64,000 nt of DNA from Alisma plantago-aquatica (GCA_963693085.1 OY856410.1:886814335-886878334); one strand, 5' to 3'; shown: positions 23,004 through 36,611, counted from the first letter of the stretch. The notes: generated by a model from the sequence alone, not told the origin. Numbers and translations: made by a program.

Positions 23004-23993
23004 TAGACCGTCCTATATCTCACGTCCAAATTGGAGTGGATCTAGAGTAGTTAGACTCTTAGATTTATAACCCGACACTCAGGATCCCGCAACTATTATA
23101 TAGGGACCGATGTAGTAGGTCGAGGTCGAACCATAGGTACAAGGTTGGTAAGTTCTAAGAATGTAGAGCCTCATACTCAGATAGACCAAACAAAAAGGGT
23201 AGATCAAGATGGTGTTCCCTAAGGATGGTGCTACTCGAAACAAAGAAGTAATAAGCATAAGTAAGAAAATAAAATAAGAGAACAAAAATCGAACAAGAAA
23301 GATGTAACCTAAAAAAGGATGGGAACTTGGATTGGGTTTCACCTACTAAGACTTCTCACCAACATGCAATACTCACACCTTTTGTATACCCTTAGAAAGA
23401 TACATACAATCATCATTTATGTCTATTCCCTCCTCTCTCAAGCTTAGGATAGATCAAGATTATAAGGTTGTCTCTCTCTCGAGATGCCAAACAAACAACC
23501 ACAAAGTAAACCATATGACAATCAGATTTACTATTCCAACATTTTCACGCATTCATACTACTCTATAACACTTAAATAAGGTTAGTACTACTCTATTGAG
23601 GCACCATCAATCAAACATTACAAGATGGTAGCTAAGCATAAAAGTGAAGCATTCAAGAACAAGAGTATGGAGATAAACATTGCTAAGGATATATATATAT
23701 TAAAAAAGGATGCAATTATATACATGTTGGGAGGACCTTAGTGGCTACTCCTAAACCAAGTTATGTGTTTAGCCACTCATTCTCATGAGTAGCATTTTGG
23801 GTTTATAAATGGATGAATGCATGGATAACTGTAGGAAGGGGAATATGGAAAAAGAAAAGAAAAGAAAGTCAAAGCAGGGGACTGAGGGATACACCAATCG
23901 TAGTTGAGCGATGGCCACAATCAATGGCCTCAACCAGTGACTTGGTCCTGTTGCTCTTGGCCCAAAGTAAAAGTGTGTCTGACCTCCTTTCTG
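23004..23993 (-). repeat. Athila/Tat-type 5' LTR, probably incomplete
   Basis: About 1 kb between the tRNA-Asp-type primer site and the start of the Sirevirus LTR. No second copy exists in the window, so its outer boundary cannot be fixed. Typical LTRs of this group have TG...CA ends; neither end is clean here. A short (TA)n run lies near 23690. The small ORFs in it have no domain. Confidence 0.5.
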
Positions 23994-25029
23994 TGGGATC
24001 TAGGTCTCTATAGGGGGTGAATAGAGCTTCAAAAATTCTTGCAAGAATAATTAAAACTTCAAATTATATCAATTGAAACCAAATGTTTGAGAACAATTTG
24101 AAGTCCTATCTAAGCAAGAATAGCAAGGATGAGAGAGACTAAAACATACACTTAGACAAGGTGGTTAGAGTGGTCCGATCTCCAAACTAGGAGACTGTCA
24201 ATCCACTACCTAGAGAGGACAACCTCTATGACTTTGCAACCCATGTATACTTATATTTCATCATAAGAGATACAAGGAGACCACCATACATCCAAGGGCT
24301 TACCTATTCAAGACAAGAGTCTTTCACCTACACCAGGACTTACCCACTTGATCAAGATGTCTTTATCCTTCACCTAGGACTTAACCACACTTGCATCAAG
24401 TCTATGGCCTTGAAGGAATTACCCACTCTTCTTGAATCTTCACATTGCCCTTCTCCTTCACATGGAGGTCTCCACTCCTTCAACCATGAAGAAGAACAGT
24501 AGCTTCACCTTCACTCAGAGAAGCTCACTTCAACCATTGCTCTTTGAGAAAGGGGATTGGGAAGATGGAAGGAATGAGAGCTTGACAAGATAACATGGAG
24601 ATAGCTCTCTTACAACATGCCTAACTCACTCATGATCATGAAATGCTTTGTAAATGAGAGAGAGAAAGGGGATCAAAGGTCTGCAGCATACTCAACTATA
24701 GCAAGGACCAAGGATGGCATGAATGAGCAAACTTGGAATGAACTCCAAGGGATCCTATTTATAGCTGTGGGTGTTCTTTTGAGTGTGGGATCACTTAAGA
24801 ACGAAAAATAACTATTTTACAACTTACAATGAATCTAATTTCATTTACAACAACTCTCCAATAGTTGGAATCACTTTTTTTGCATTTTCCATATAGTACA
24901 TTTGGTCAAGTTTCAATAAATATTACTCAATTGATCCACTAAGAGACAAAGCCAATTTTCAAACTATCGGTCGAGTTTGTTCTGGGAAACTTGACTAATG
25001 AGTCAAAATCATGTTAGGCGTTTATGGCT
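23994..25029 (+). repeat. Sirevirus-type LTR fragment
   Basis: Matches 43183 to about 44215 throughout, beginning at a shared TG..ATCTAGG and an AGGGGGTGAATA motif typical of Sirevirus LTRs. The last 18 bases before 25030 no longer align. It is cut there by an F-type LTR, so the 3' part of this LTR is missing. Confidence 0.75.
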
Positions 25030-28000
25030 TGTAAGGACCCTGGCCCATGTTTTGGGCTAACCCTATTTGTTTTGCTTAAGTGTGTTGCTTAGTTCCTTGC
25101 TCTAATCATCTAAGATGTAATTAGGGCATGTTGGATGTTTGTGCTCCTTGTTTGAGCTTGTTGCTTGATGCTAGTGTTTTGTAGAGAGGTTTGGTGCAAA
25201 CTTTCAATTCACCCAGAATAGGGGTTGATGTGCAAGTTTGCCACCTCTAGAGTGTTTCTTGTCTCTCTTGGCATCTTCCAAAGGAGAGAGGAAGTGTTGG
25301 TCACCTTGTTTTAACCTTGGTTGAGTGGTGACATCCTTGGTGATGTTTTGGGCACATGTTTGAGGTGTGCTTTGCTCTTTAGAGTGTTGTCTAGTGATTG
25401 AGAGCCTTAGTGAGACCTTGTATCAGTTTGTGGTTGCCTTGAGGAGGCTTGGTATCAGTTGAAGGTGTCTTGAGGGACATCCTATCAGTTTGGTGGCATC
25501 TTGAGGATCACCATATCGGGTTGTGGTGACTCTAGAGGAGTGCCACATCCGTTTGTGAAGGGGATGGATGAGTGTATTGACCTTGACCTTCCTTAGAGAC
25601 CAAGTGCGTGAGACATAGATCCTATCACCTTGTTGCATGGTGTTACATGTGTCCTTTCTTCTTGAACATGTGTCTTCAAGGGTTATAAGGTGGTGACACC
25701 TTCCCCTTGTTCTCTCTCTCACTGGACATGTATATATACCCCTTTCTTCCCATGCAAGAGAACCCTTTTAGTGATCCTTGCTTTCTCTCCTTGGTGGTTG
25801 ACCTTGAGCTTGAAGAGCACTCTCCCTTAGAGCTTAGGGGTGAGCCAAAAGCTTATGGTGCTCTCTTTCATATTCTTCCTTGGTAAGCCATGGTTTTCTA
25901 GCTTTCTTTCTCTCCTTCTTTCTTCTTCTCAACCATGGACCTTGGTATCTTCTTTCCTCACTTTTACACTCTCTTAACCTCAGTTTTATCTTCCTTCTTG
26001 GAGGTGTTGTGCTTGGAGGATCTTCTTCCTCTACCTTGAGTTCGTGAGCTTGGAGCTTGGAGCTTGGTGGTTGTTCTTGAAGTAGGTTATATAACTCTAA
26101 ACCTACTTTGTTATTATCACCTTTCCACTTGTTATCTTGCTAGTTGTCCTTAGCTGATTATTCCTTGCTTGTTAGTAGCTATTCTTGGTAGCTTTACATT
26201 CTATTTTTGAGAATAGAACCTTGCTAAGTTGCTACCATGCAATGCACCTTTCTTTTGCCTTATTAGTATCGTCATCTTGAGGTAGAAGATGACTAAACTA
26301 ATATGATATGCTAAACTGATATGAAATACAATATGATATGCAAAACTGATATGCAATACAATCCGATATGCTAAACCAATATGCAATGCAATCCAACATG
26401 CTAAACCAATATACCTACCATGATGGGTTTTTTTTATGATCTAGTGATGACTAGTGAGTAAGAGTGATGAATCTCCATGCTTTTAGTTATGGAAGTCGAC
26501 ATGGGTAACCCTAATCCGATATATATGTAATCTGACACACATGCAACCCAATATTCCTAGAGTTGAAGAGGGAAACATCTCCCTTGAGGTTCAACTGATA
26601 CTACTCTAAACCCTAGTGGCTGATATCCCTTGGTGATCTTTGAGGCCGATACCCTAATTTATGGTTGATATCCCATGATGGTGAAGGTGGTCGATATCTA
26701 AAGGGGTACTTAGGATGATACCCTATGAGATTGTATGGTCGATAAACTTTCTCATGTACCTTCAAACTGATATCTTTTGTGGTTCCCAATACCAATGGAT
26801 TATAAACTGATACTTACCTTGAGGTTGGTAGGTGATACCCTATCTAGATTGGTTTCCCGATACCTAGGGTTAACCGATACCCTAACTTTAACCGATAACC
26901 TGACCCTGACCGATACCCTAACCCTAATTGATACCCTATGTGATGTGTAGTGATGCATCTTGTTGATGTTAGGGTCTCATAATGATGATATGATATCCTA
27001 TGGAGTAGTTGTATGCATGATGTGAGGGTTATGTTCCTATACCCCATAACATGTTTTATAATGATAAATAGAAACATGCTTCTATGTCTCATAACACATC
27101 TTATAATAATATGGAAAGTGATAACCTAAGGGTGGTTGGTGATCCAACCTTGTAAACCCTAATTGGGAAAAGTGAAACCCTAATTGCTATGATGTAAAAT
27201 GTATGATGTAAATGTATAGCATGAAATCTATGAGATGATGATGCTTAGCCTTCTTATTATTAGCTTCTAACCATGCAGGTGATATTGATTGATGTACATA
27301 GCCATGTATGAGCTATGGTGGTTATGATGTGATGGACATTGGTCCTTGAGATGGACATATAATGAATAACAAACATAAAGTAATGATGCAATTCAATTTT
27401 CTCTAGTTATGAGTTATGCCCTATTTATGTAGATCTTATTTAGAGGTTATACGTTGCAACTTCATTGATGCTTAAAGATGTTAAATTGATCTAATTAATC
27501 TAGTGAAATATAATAGTGTACTTGCCATGTGACATAGATCCATTTAGTGTTGCACATGTTGAACAGTGAAATGAGTTTAACTCGGAGCAAATATTGTTGC
27601 ATATGCGAGGTGCAAGTTGAAATACCACCTTGTATCATGAATGTATCTTTATCACAAAATCTGACTGTAAGTCATACCTGGAATTAGTATCAGAGGATTG
27701 ACTGTAAGTCATAACTGGAATTTGTATCACGAGATTGACTATAAGTCAAATCCTGGAAGAGCACTGTTGTAAGTCGTAGCTCAATTTTGCTAGCATTGTA
27801 ACATGTATCTAGGTGGGATAAATATACATAGCTAGACTAAAATGTCTCTGGAAGCATGATGACTCATGATGTCATGGCATATTTACTCGTACTGACTGAG
27901 GAAGGTGAGGTTATGGATTTCAACTCTTCCATTAGACCTTGTATGGCACTGATTTCGACTATATACATGTAGTGGTAGGTTGGATTTGAATGGTACTATT

Positions 28001-28760
28001 CAAATCCTCAGGGAATAATGAATATGTAATCAGCTATAGTGTAATTGTATAGGATCAAATATGAAAACATTGGTTGAGGCTTTGCTTGATCTTTTTACAA
28101 GGTTGTTGATCGAAAATATACATCTTCTTCATATTCCTTTTTTATTATTTAGATGTTTCATAATTCAACAGTAATTTCCCTTCCTGTTAATAATTATTAC
28201 TTGCTTCATCTTAGTTGTATTTATATTGTTGCTCAGTTTATCTTATATGTGATAATAATAGAGTTGGTGGTGAGTTATATCTCCCGAGAGATTTGGAATC
28301 TCACCTCATGGATTTTCTACACCCTTTTTAGGTGGATGAGCATGAGAGGTAGAGATCGTGTAGAGGAGGTTGAGCATCAACTAGATGGGCAGTAGCTAAT
28401 AAGGTTGGAGGTGTTGTTGGATGTCTTTAGTTGATAGAGTCCTAGAGTCATCCCCTTACACGGGTCTTTGGGAACGTTTTGTATAAGTTTTGCAGATATG
28501 TTATCTTTATATGCCCTTTGTATATAAGATATGATGGAATCATGTATATATGTTCTAGAATAGTGCTTTCATTACATGTTGATTGCATGCCTTGTGAATG
28601 CTTTGAGGCATGAAAGGGCTCATGTGTAAAGGTTCTTGCTATATGGCTGTTTTATGAAAAAGGTTTTAATTTTTTAGTGTTTTTTGCTAATAAGTTTGTT
28701 AATCTCTCTTCCACGGTTTTGTTTTGAGTAATCTCATTTTGTGTGGCATGGGGCATCACA
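25030..28760 (+). repeat. F-type LTR, plus-strand copy
   Basis: Starts TGTAAGGACC and ends GGGCATCACA (3731 bp). It matches, in reverse complement, 31297-33529 plus 42067-43176. Sub-regions: 30-36 bp repeats of a GATATGC-type unit (26290-26410), GATACCCTAACC-like repeats (26620-26940), a 37-bp tandem unit with GACTGTAAGTCA (27655-27750) and the block shared with the X and C LTRs (28255-28340). A degenerate primer site follows, so this was a 5' LTR. Confidence 0.85.
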
Positions 28761-28762
28761 CT

Positions 28763-28776
28763 AGTAGTATCAGATG
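28763..28776 (+). promoter_or_regulatory. Degenerate primer-binding site of the F element
   Basis: AGTAGTATCAGATG, just after the LTR end, resembles AGTGGTATCAGAGC. It indicates a gypsy-type initiator-Met primer. Only about 60 bp of F interior remains before Sirevirus gag begins. Confidence 0.6.
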
Positions 28777-28824
28777 TTGGATCTTCTCCAACACCTCCCA
28801 CGAGATGAGAAGATGGGTGAGAAC

Positions 28825-30470
28825 CTACTTGGTTCACTCAACCTAGAGGGAGGCTTCTCCTTGCGCCCCCGGTCTTTGACGACACCAACTTCCTCTATTA
28901 GAAGAGGCATATATAGTTCTACATTCAAGGTATGAACTTTGATATGTGGAAGGTGATGATTACACCCTACAAAGAGCCAACTGGAGTTGTGTCAACATGG
29001 GATGAAGATGCCTTAAAGAATGCCCAACTCAATGCTAAAGCAATTATTCTATGCAGCCCTCACTCCAACCAAGTTCAACTACATCTTCTCATGGGATACA
29101 ACCTATGAGATATGGGATAAGTTATGCATCACTTATGAAGGAACAAAGAAAGTGAAGGAGGCAAAGATCTACATGTTGAACAACCTCCTAGAGAACTTCA
29201 AGATGGGGAAGAAAGAAGGATTTGTTGAGATGTACTCTAGGCTCAACATCATCATCAACAACCTAGCTTCTTTTAAGGACACACTTTGGATAGAGGAGAA
29301 ATCAACTCAAAGATCTTGAAGTCTCTACCAAAGAGATGGGAGTCGAAGGTGACCTCCATTGAGGAAGTAAGAAGTCTTGGTGACATTCCAACCGAGCATC
29401 TTATTAGGAATCTACAAGATCATGAGATAAGACTTTACAAGAAAGAAGAGGAAGCCATACAAGAAGAGAAGGAAGCAAGGAAGATCAAAGATAGTGCCTT
29501 CAAAGCTTAAGTGGAGGTTGTCATCCTTCAACAACAACTTGCTTGCCGTACCTCTCCCTCCTCCTCTAGTAAAGATGATGGCCCTAGTGAGCATGAAGCC
29601 AACTACTCTAAGGGAAAACACTTCAAAGGAAAGAAATGTTCTTCTTCTACTCCAAGTTGCTACAAGTGTGACCAAAAAGGACACTGCAAGAGTGAATGTT
29701 CTAAGGCAAGAAAGTCACATCACAAGAGAAGCTCTAAGAGGGAAGAAGAGTGCAAGAAAGATAGCAAGTATAATAGGAAGGATAAGAATGAGAGGATACA
29801 CAAAGATACAACTCATGCAACTTGGGAAGCATCATCCTCTAGTCGCTCAAGCTCTAATGAAAATGGAGAGTGCCACCTTGCACTCATGGCCTCTACAAGT
29901 GAAGATATTGGTGAGGTAAGTGAGGTAATATTGCACGAGTTAGCTAAAGAAACTCTTATTAATGTGCTTGTTTCCATCCGTTCTTCTTATTCTAAATGTA
30001 AATCTAAAAAGAAAAGGTTAGTAAAAATCATTGATGATGTGTATGCTAAACTTGAGATTCTTGAGCAAAATGAGAAAATTCATCTTGAGAGAATTGATAA
30101 CTTGCAAGGCCAATTTCTTGATCTTGAGCTCCAATACAATGGAGTTGAGGTTGAGAATGGTGTCTATCTTAAGAACATTGAATCTCTTAAGGAAGATAAC
30201 CAAAAGTGCCTAAATGAGCTTGAAATACTTGAAATTGAAAATGCTGAATTCAAGCTTATTGTTGATGCTCATAGAGATGAGAGGGATGTTTATCTCAAAG
30301 AAATTCAATTGCTTAAATATGGAAATGCTAGGTTTCTTAGTCAAGTTAATTATTTATCTTCTAGGCCAAATTTTCCTAGTAATGATGTTGCTTCTATTTC
30401 TCTTGAAAAAGATTCTTATTTGATTAAAGCCCTCTGCTTAGAGGATGACCTCGTTCGTGCTAGAGATTAC
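28825..30470 (+). pseudogene. gag: Sirevirus Gag, N-terminal and coiled-coil part
   Basis: Ty1/copia Gag of the Sirevirus type. The start is decayed but readable (GMNFDMWKVMITPYKEPTGV near 28930). 29020-29319 gives the UBN2-like Gag core: YIFSWDTTYEIWDKLCITYE, YMLNNLLENFKMGKKE, and EMYSRLNIIINNLASF. A frameshift near 29285 leads into KILKSLPKRWESKVTSIEEV. An in-frame TAA lies at 29508-29510. A 320-codon open stretch follows, with one zinc knuckle CYKCDQKGHCKSEC near 29660, a Lys/Arg/Ser-rich basic region, and a long coiled coil (30000-30460) of repeated Leu/Ile heptads (ILEQNEKIHLERIDNLQGQF). The coiled coil is characteristic of Sirevirus Gag. Coding sequence ends at about 30470, where the strand of coding flips. 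Confidence 0.85.
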
Positions 30471-31296
30471 ATGAACAAGCCGATGATGCCAAAGAGAAAT
30501 ATCATTTGAATTGACTACTAGGAATCTACCAACAATAGGCTTAATAGAGTCAAGCACAATTAAATAAAGATTACCATTTCTAGTTCTCTTATATATGACA
30601 TGATAAGTGAGAGAATCTAGAATCAAGCATTCAAAAGAAGTAAATAGCATAAGGTAACCATTATCACATAATTGACTTACACTTATTAAATTGTGATGTA
30701 GGCCATACACAAAAAGGACATTCTTGATACACAAGGATTCACCTACATCACCCTCACCTTTTACCTTACCTTTCTTGTTGTCCCTGAAAGTAACTAAACC
30801 TCCTTTCTTCTTAGTGAAATTGTTGAATTGGCTTATATCACCTATCATGTGTTTAGTGCAGCCACTATCATTAATCCATCTTCCTTTTTCCTACAAGAAA
30901 TGAGAGTGTCAGTTCCCAACTCAAACTTTGGGATCTATGGTTAGCTTGGGGACCCATTTCATCTTTGGGTTGGTCCCCTTAGGCTTGTAAGGACAATAAG
31001 TAGAATAATGATAATCATTTTTGCAATGAGAGAAAATCGTAGGGTTCTTTGTGCCAGAAGACTCTCCAATGAAAAAGGAGGTGTCCTTACTCTTTTTATT
31101 ACCTTTGGCCTTATTCTTTCCCTTAGGTGCTCACCCCACAAATCCCAAACCAATAGTACCACTTTGTTTGGTAGAATGGTCAAGAATTTCATTTAGGGAG
31201 TTTTTCCCTTTGAGAAATTTATGTAGAGAGGCTATAAGTCTATGGTTGTCATCAGTGATAGATATAATAGTAGAAGACAAACTAGCAAGTATCAAT
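30470..31296 (-). pseudogene. Sirevirus Gag end, protease and GAG-pre-integrase, inverted
   Basis: Read right to left: a Gag tail with ISITDDNHRLIASLHKFLKG and LNEILDHSTKQSG; a CCHC-like motif HCKNDYHYSTYC near 31010, whose first Cys is Ser (FSHC); and protease with WINDSGCTKHMIGDI near 30850 (Asp-Ser-Gly kept). Then KKKGGLVTFRDNKKGKVKGE and LHHNLISVSQLCDNGYLMLF, and a GAG-pre-integrase motif NDISLWHHRLVHV ending at the junction. This is the part that should follow the plus-strand Gag next to it, but it lies in the opposite orientation. Confidence 0.82.
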
Positions 31297-33529
31297 TACT
31301 GCCCCTCTGGCTGATGCTCAACCTCCTATGCACGATCTCTACCTCCTCATGCTCGTCCACCTAAAAAGGGTGTGGGAAACCCACGTCGTGAGATTCTAAA
31401 TATCAGCTAGGAGATATAACTCACCACCAACTCTATTATTATCACAGATAAGATAAACTGAGAAGCAGTATAAATACAACTAAGATGAAGTAGGTAATAA
31501 TTATTAATAGGAAGGGCAATTAATGTTGATTTACAAAACATCTTAATAATTAAAAAGGAATATGAAGAAGATGTATATTTTCAATCAACAACCTTGTAAA
31601 AAGATCAAGCAAAGCCTCAACCAATGTTTTCATATTTGATCCTACACAATTATACTACACGACGGATTACATATTCATTATGCCCTGAGGATTTGAATTG
31701 TACCATCCAAATCCAACCTACCACTATATGTATATAGTCGAAATCAGTGCCATACAAGGTCTAATGGAAGAGCCAGAATCCATGAACTCACCTTCCTCAG
31801 TCAGTATGAGTAAATATGCAGTGACATCATGAGTCATCTTCTTCCAGAGACATTTTAGTCTAGCTGTGTAGATTTAGCCCACCTAGGAACATGTTATAGT
31901 GCTAGTGAAATTGAGTTATGGCTTACAACAGTTCTCTTCCAGGATTTGACTTATAGTCAATCCCATGATACAAATTCTAGGTATGGATCACAGTGAATCG
32001 TGTGATACAAATATGTTCAGGATATAAGGTGGTATTCCAACTTGCACCCCACATATTCAACAATATGTGCTCTGAGTTAAACTCATTTCACCATTCAGCA
32101 AGTGCTGACACTGAATGGATCTATGGCACATGGCAAGTACACTATTAGATTTCACTTGATTAATTAGATCAATTTAACATCTTTAAGCATCAATCAAGTT
32201 ACAATGTATATCCTCTAAACAAGATCTACATAAATAGGACATAACTCGTCACTAGAGTAAATTGAATCACATCATCACTTTATGCTTGTTATTCATTATA
32301 TGTCCATCTCAAGGACCAATGCCCATCACATTATAACCACCATTTCTCATAGATGGCTATGTACATCAATCAATATCACCTGCATCATTAGATGCTGATA
32401 ATAAGAAGTAAAAGCATCATCATCTCATAGAACTCATTCTATACATTTACATCATACATTTTAATCACAACAATTAGGGTTTCACTTTTTCGAATTAGGG
32501 TTTACAAGGTTGGATCACCAACCACCCTTAGGTTATCATTTTCCTCATTATTATGAGATGTGTTATGAGACATAGAAGCATGTTTCTCATTATCATTATA
32601 AAACATGTTATGGGGTATAGGAACATAACCCTAACATCATACATACAACTACTCCATAGGATATAATATCATCACTATGAGACCCTAACATCAACAAGAT
32701 GCATCACTATACATCACATAAGGTATCAGTTAGGGTTAGGGTATCAATTAGGGTTAGGTTATTAGTTAAGGTTAGTGTATTGGTTAACCCTAGGTATCAG
32801 GCAACCAACCTAGATAGGGTATTAACCTACCAACCTCAAGGTAAGTATTGTTTTATCATCACTTGGTATTGGGAACCACAAAAGATATCCATTTGAAGGT
32901 GCATGAGAAAGTGTATCGGCCATACAATCTCATAGGGTAGCAACCTAAGTATCCCTTTAGATATCAACCACCTTCACCATCATGAGATATCAGCCATACC
33001 AACAACTAGGGTATCAACCTCAAAGATCACCAAGGGATATCAACCACTAGTGTTTAGAGTAGTATTGTTTGAACCTCAAGGGAGATGTTTCCCTCTTCAA
33101 CTCTAGGTGTATCAGACTGCATGTGTGTCGGATTATATGTATATCAGATTAGGGTTACCCATGTCGACTTCCATACTCAACTAAAAGTGTGGAGATTCAA
33201 CACTCTTCCTCACTAGTCATCACTAGATCATAACAAACCCCATCGTGGTAGGTATATCGGTTTAGCATATGTCAGATTGCATTGCATATCAGTTTAGCAT
33301 ATCAGATTACATTGCATATCGGTTTATCTTATCAGATTGTATTGTGTATAGGTTTAGCATATCATATCAGTTTAGTCATCTTCTACATCAAGATGACGAT
33401 ACCAACAAGGCAATAGAAAGGTGCATCTCATGGCAGCAAATTATTAAGGTTCTATTCTCAAAAAATAGAACGTAAGGCTACCAATAATATCTACTAGCAA
33501 GCAAGGAATAACGAGCTAAGGACAACTAG
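31297..33529 (-). repeat. F-type LTR, minus-strand copy, part 1
   Basis: Reverse complement of the region near 26130-28390 in the other F LTR. The shared end is GGGCAGTA in element sense, so the last 370 bp of the LTR and its primer site are missing. It is interrupted at 33529 by element G and resumes after 42066. It contains the same telomere-like and GATATGC-type repeats (32460-32830 and 33240-33380). Confidence 0.82.
33525..33529. repeat. Target-site duplication of G, left (actag)
   Basis: actag before the first TG of G; repeated at 42062-42066 after its last CA. In the undisturbed F LTR at about 26133 the site occurs once (ctagt on the plus strand). Confidence 0.9.
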
Positions 33530-36500
33530 TGTGATGTCCCCGAATTTTCTAAAATTTAATCTGATGTGTGACGTACAAATTGAAACCCTCACCTCAGCGA
33601 GGATTCCAATTTAAACACCCCACACTAGGCTAAGAAGAAGAAAATCAAAGGAAGTTAGAAGGAAACAATCAGTAGCACATGTACATGAACAATAATAAAA
33701 CCATACAACACATGTTCACCATTCAACATATAATTACAACATGAATTGTTACAACATTTGATATTACATATTGAACAGAAAACTTATACATATACATGTA
33801 CTACCACTAAACTACAGGATCTTAAGACAACAGGTCCACCTGTACATCAGCTCGCCACACAACTCTCACTATCCTGGATCTTCAAGATCATAACGACAAC
33901 CTAAACAAAAGATTACATGCGGTACACGTCAGCACAATATTCAAGAATATTGTACTGAGTACGCCTACGTGTCTTTTATATACCTCTCATCATATCTTGG
34001 TAATAAGATAAAACTAATACTTGGCAGTTATAAAGAAATATAAGAAAAACGTATACTTGCACAAAGATATTCATCAACAAAAGAGAACACATATTTTAAG
34101 CACATTTTCCATTATATCATTCATGCATTTACTACCTGAGAGTTGAATGCATTAAGGCCTTTATGATCTACTACCAAAGAGTTGGATAATTTCACAATGT
34201 AATCTACTACCAAAGAGTTGGATCACTTCCAAGTACTTTACCACCAAAGAGTTGAAGTACTTATTTCCAGCACTTTACTACCAAAGAGTTGAAGTGCTTA
34301 GATATAATGGAATAGATAAATTATGTTTCATGTGTTCATAGCAATAAGTATGGAAAATCATGCAACATATCATACCAGAACAATCATTTCAATCAATACC
34401 ATATGCCAAGTATTTTACTACTCATATAACACAAGCATATTGTATAATAAGCCAAGTAAGAGGTAATGGCATACCTTGGTCAAGAACAAACCTAATCATC
34501 AGATATCCCTCATGTCAACTATATCTTGGTCAACCCTGATCAAAACAAGACCATATACTATCATCAGGTTCTCATCTTATTATATCTCATCTTAACCCTA
34601 ATTATGTCCATTAGGGTTTCTCTTATCTCATTATGGTATCCTCATGATTACTTGTATTCTTGTCTTCTGATTATCTCACTGATATCATTTTCCAGATTTC
34701 ATCTCATTAACAAAGTTCATCATCTGAACATATTAACATTATGTCACACGTTAACCCTAGGTTACATGCATTAACGTAGATTAGGGTTTTAAACCATGTA
34801 TTAAAGGTCAACTTCATATAAAATGAATTATATGCATCATCATGATCTCATCATTAAATCTGAGGTTCCAAATATGGATATGAGCTTACTCTGTAAATTT
34901 CATCAATTCTTGAGCATGCATGTATTTAATACATTTTATTTAGGATTATTAGCCCTAATTAGCCATATTAATCAAATTATATGCTTTTGTACATCAACAT
35001 GAACATATCTGAGATCATATGCATTCTATATGTAATTATGGACTTACTGATATTTTTCCATGATTTTATGTCATCATTTGCTATTTATTATCCATTAAAC
35101 GATCATTACACATATTTCATGATATCACTGAGATTTGAGCATCAAAAGCCTGATATTATAGTTCCAGGTTGTTCTACGCATTTTTCTGACAATTTAGGTA
35201 CCTTATTTGTATTTTTCAGACATTTGAGCTATTTTCTATGAATTTTGGAAGATCTGCACATTATTTGAAGAAATTACCTTTTTAGGCCAATCGGCCACTG
35301 ACACGTGGCCATATGGGCTGGCGCATCATTTCCTCTCTTGGCTGGGACTCGATCCAGGTCTAGGGCAGGATCCACAGACCATAGGGTCCGTTTGCCCGAT
35401 CGGCTCGACTCCCTTTTCCCGTTCTCGCGAGCCTCGCAGTCCCCTGTTTCCTCTGTGAAACAGGGCACCACCGCAAGGGGAGAGCTCCGGTGAGCAAGGG
35501 CTTGGGATCAAGCACTCCTCATCGGTTCTTCATGCCGCCATCACGATCAATGTCGAGCAACCTCCCTCCGTGGCTACACAAAAGCTCCCTACCGCCGATG
35601 GGCCTCCATATGGGCAGGAGCGCCGCCGCCAGCTTTGGTTGCGGCGGAGCAAAGGGGCAATTTGCCTCTACTCCCCCTTGCATCGATCTAAGAGCTCCGT
35701 TAGCTTCAAAGGTGTACTACGAACTCATCCATGACCTCGATCCGCGGTGGTCTGCACTCCATAGGCGTCGCCGAATTCATCTTCTTCCTTGGTGTGGGTG
35801 AGCTCGGTGCCTGGTACAACTACCATCTGGGTCCTCTTTCCATGATGAATCTTCTCCTCAGACCTCCGACTTCACTCTCGACTACTAGGGTCCCTCCTAC
35901 ATTCTCTCTTCTCCTCTAGTCTTCTCCTTCTTCTCTTCTGGGAGCCGTAATGGAGAAGGGGGAGGAAAGGGAGTTTGTTCTCCCTCAACACTTACTCACT
36001 CACCACCAATAAGTGATCGAGAGCCTCCTTGTTGTGAATAGAGTGCAACTACCCGGGTGGTCTCACACTCTCTCTCCATGAACATGAGGAGTGGGGCAAG
36101 CCTGCCATCGGAGGGACTGCTCCCTACCTTGCTCTAACCACAAGGTAGGTGATGAACGGTAGCCGTCTGATCAGTTAATCCAACGGTCTAAAGACGGTCA
36201 CACAGCCAATCCGTGGCTCAAATCCTAGTCACCCCCAGGCAAGGTCAAAGGTTGCGTGACACAACATCAAGCCAGCAACTTAGGTCTATGGATCATCAAC
36301 TATATACAATATTTAATCATTTCCAAACATTTATAACTCTCTCTAGGAACCTCCAATGGCCACCAAATTTTAACCACAACTTCCTCACAACTCAAGCTTC
36401 CTTGTACACGAATTTGGTGCCAAAAATCAACTGTATGTTCATCCAATTAATTTCCTCAAGAGGCATAGAGAAAAGGGATCTTAAACATGATATAAACATC

Positions 36501-36611
36501 AATCAACACTTAGACTTTACCAAAACACTTGGGATTCTCAAAACTTCTCAACATGCATGAGTTCACTTATGTCATTGAACATTAAAAGATTCTAAAAACC
36601 ACTTTGTCACA
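33530..36611 (-). repeat. Element G 3' LTR
   Basis: TGTGATGTCC to TTTGTCACA, 3082 bp, about 96 % identical by eye to 38982-42061. Sub-regions: 4-5 copies of a roughly 45-bp unit with CTACCAAAGAGTTG (34130-34290), an AT-rich middle, a GC-rich island (35290-35850) and a CT-rich stretch (35880-35960). The ORFs in the GC island show no domain and differ between the two LTR copies. Confidence 0.92.
35301..35309 (+). promoter_or_regulatory. G-box/ABRE-like motif in G LTR
   Basis: ACACGTGGC, a G-box with the ABRE-type flank bound by plant bZIP factors. It lies at the edge of the GC-rich island and is kept at 40753-40761 in the other LTR. Function is inferred from the motif only. Confidence 0.45.

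Noticed and set aside
23004..23993. Host gene in the Athila LTR region
   Set aside because: Only short frames; the sequence follows a tRNA-Asp-type primer site as an LTR would.
35274..35801. Captured host gene in the GC-rich island
   Set aside because: ORFs on both strands are short, change between the two LTR copies and show no known domain.
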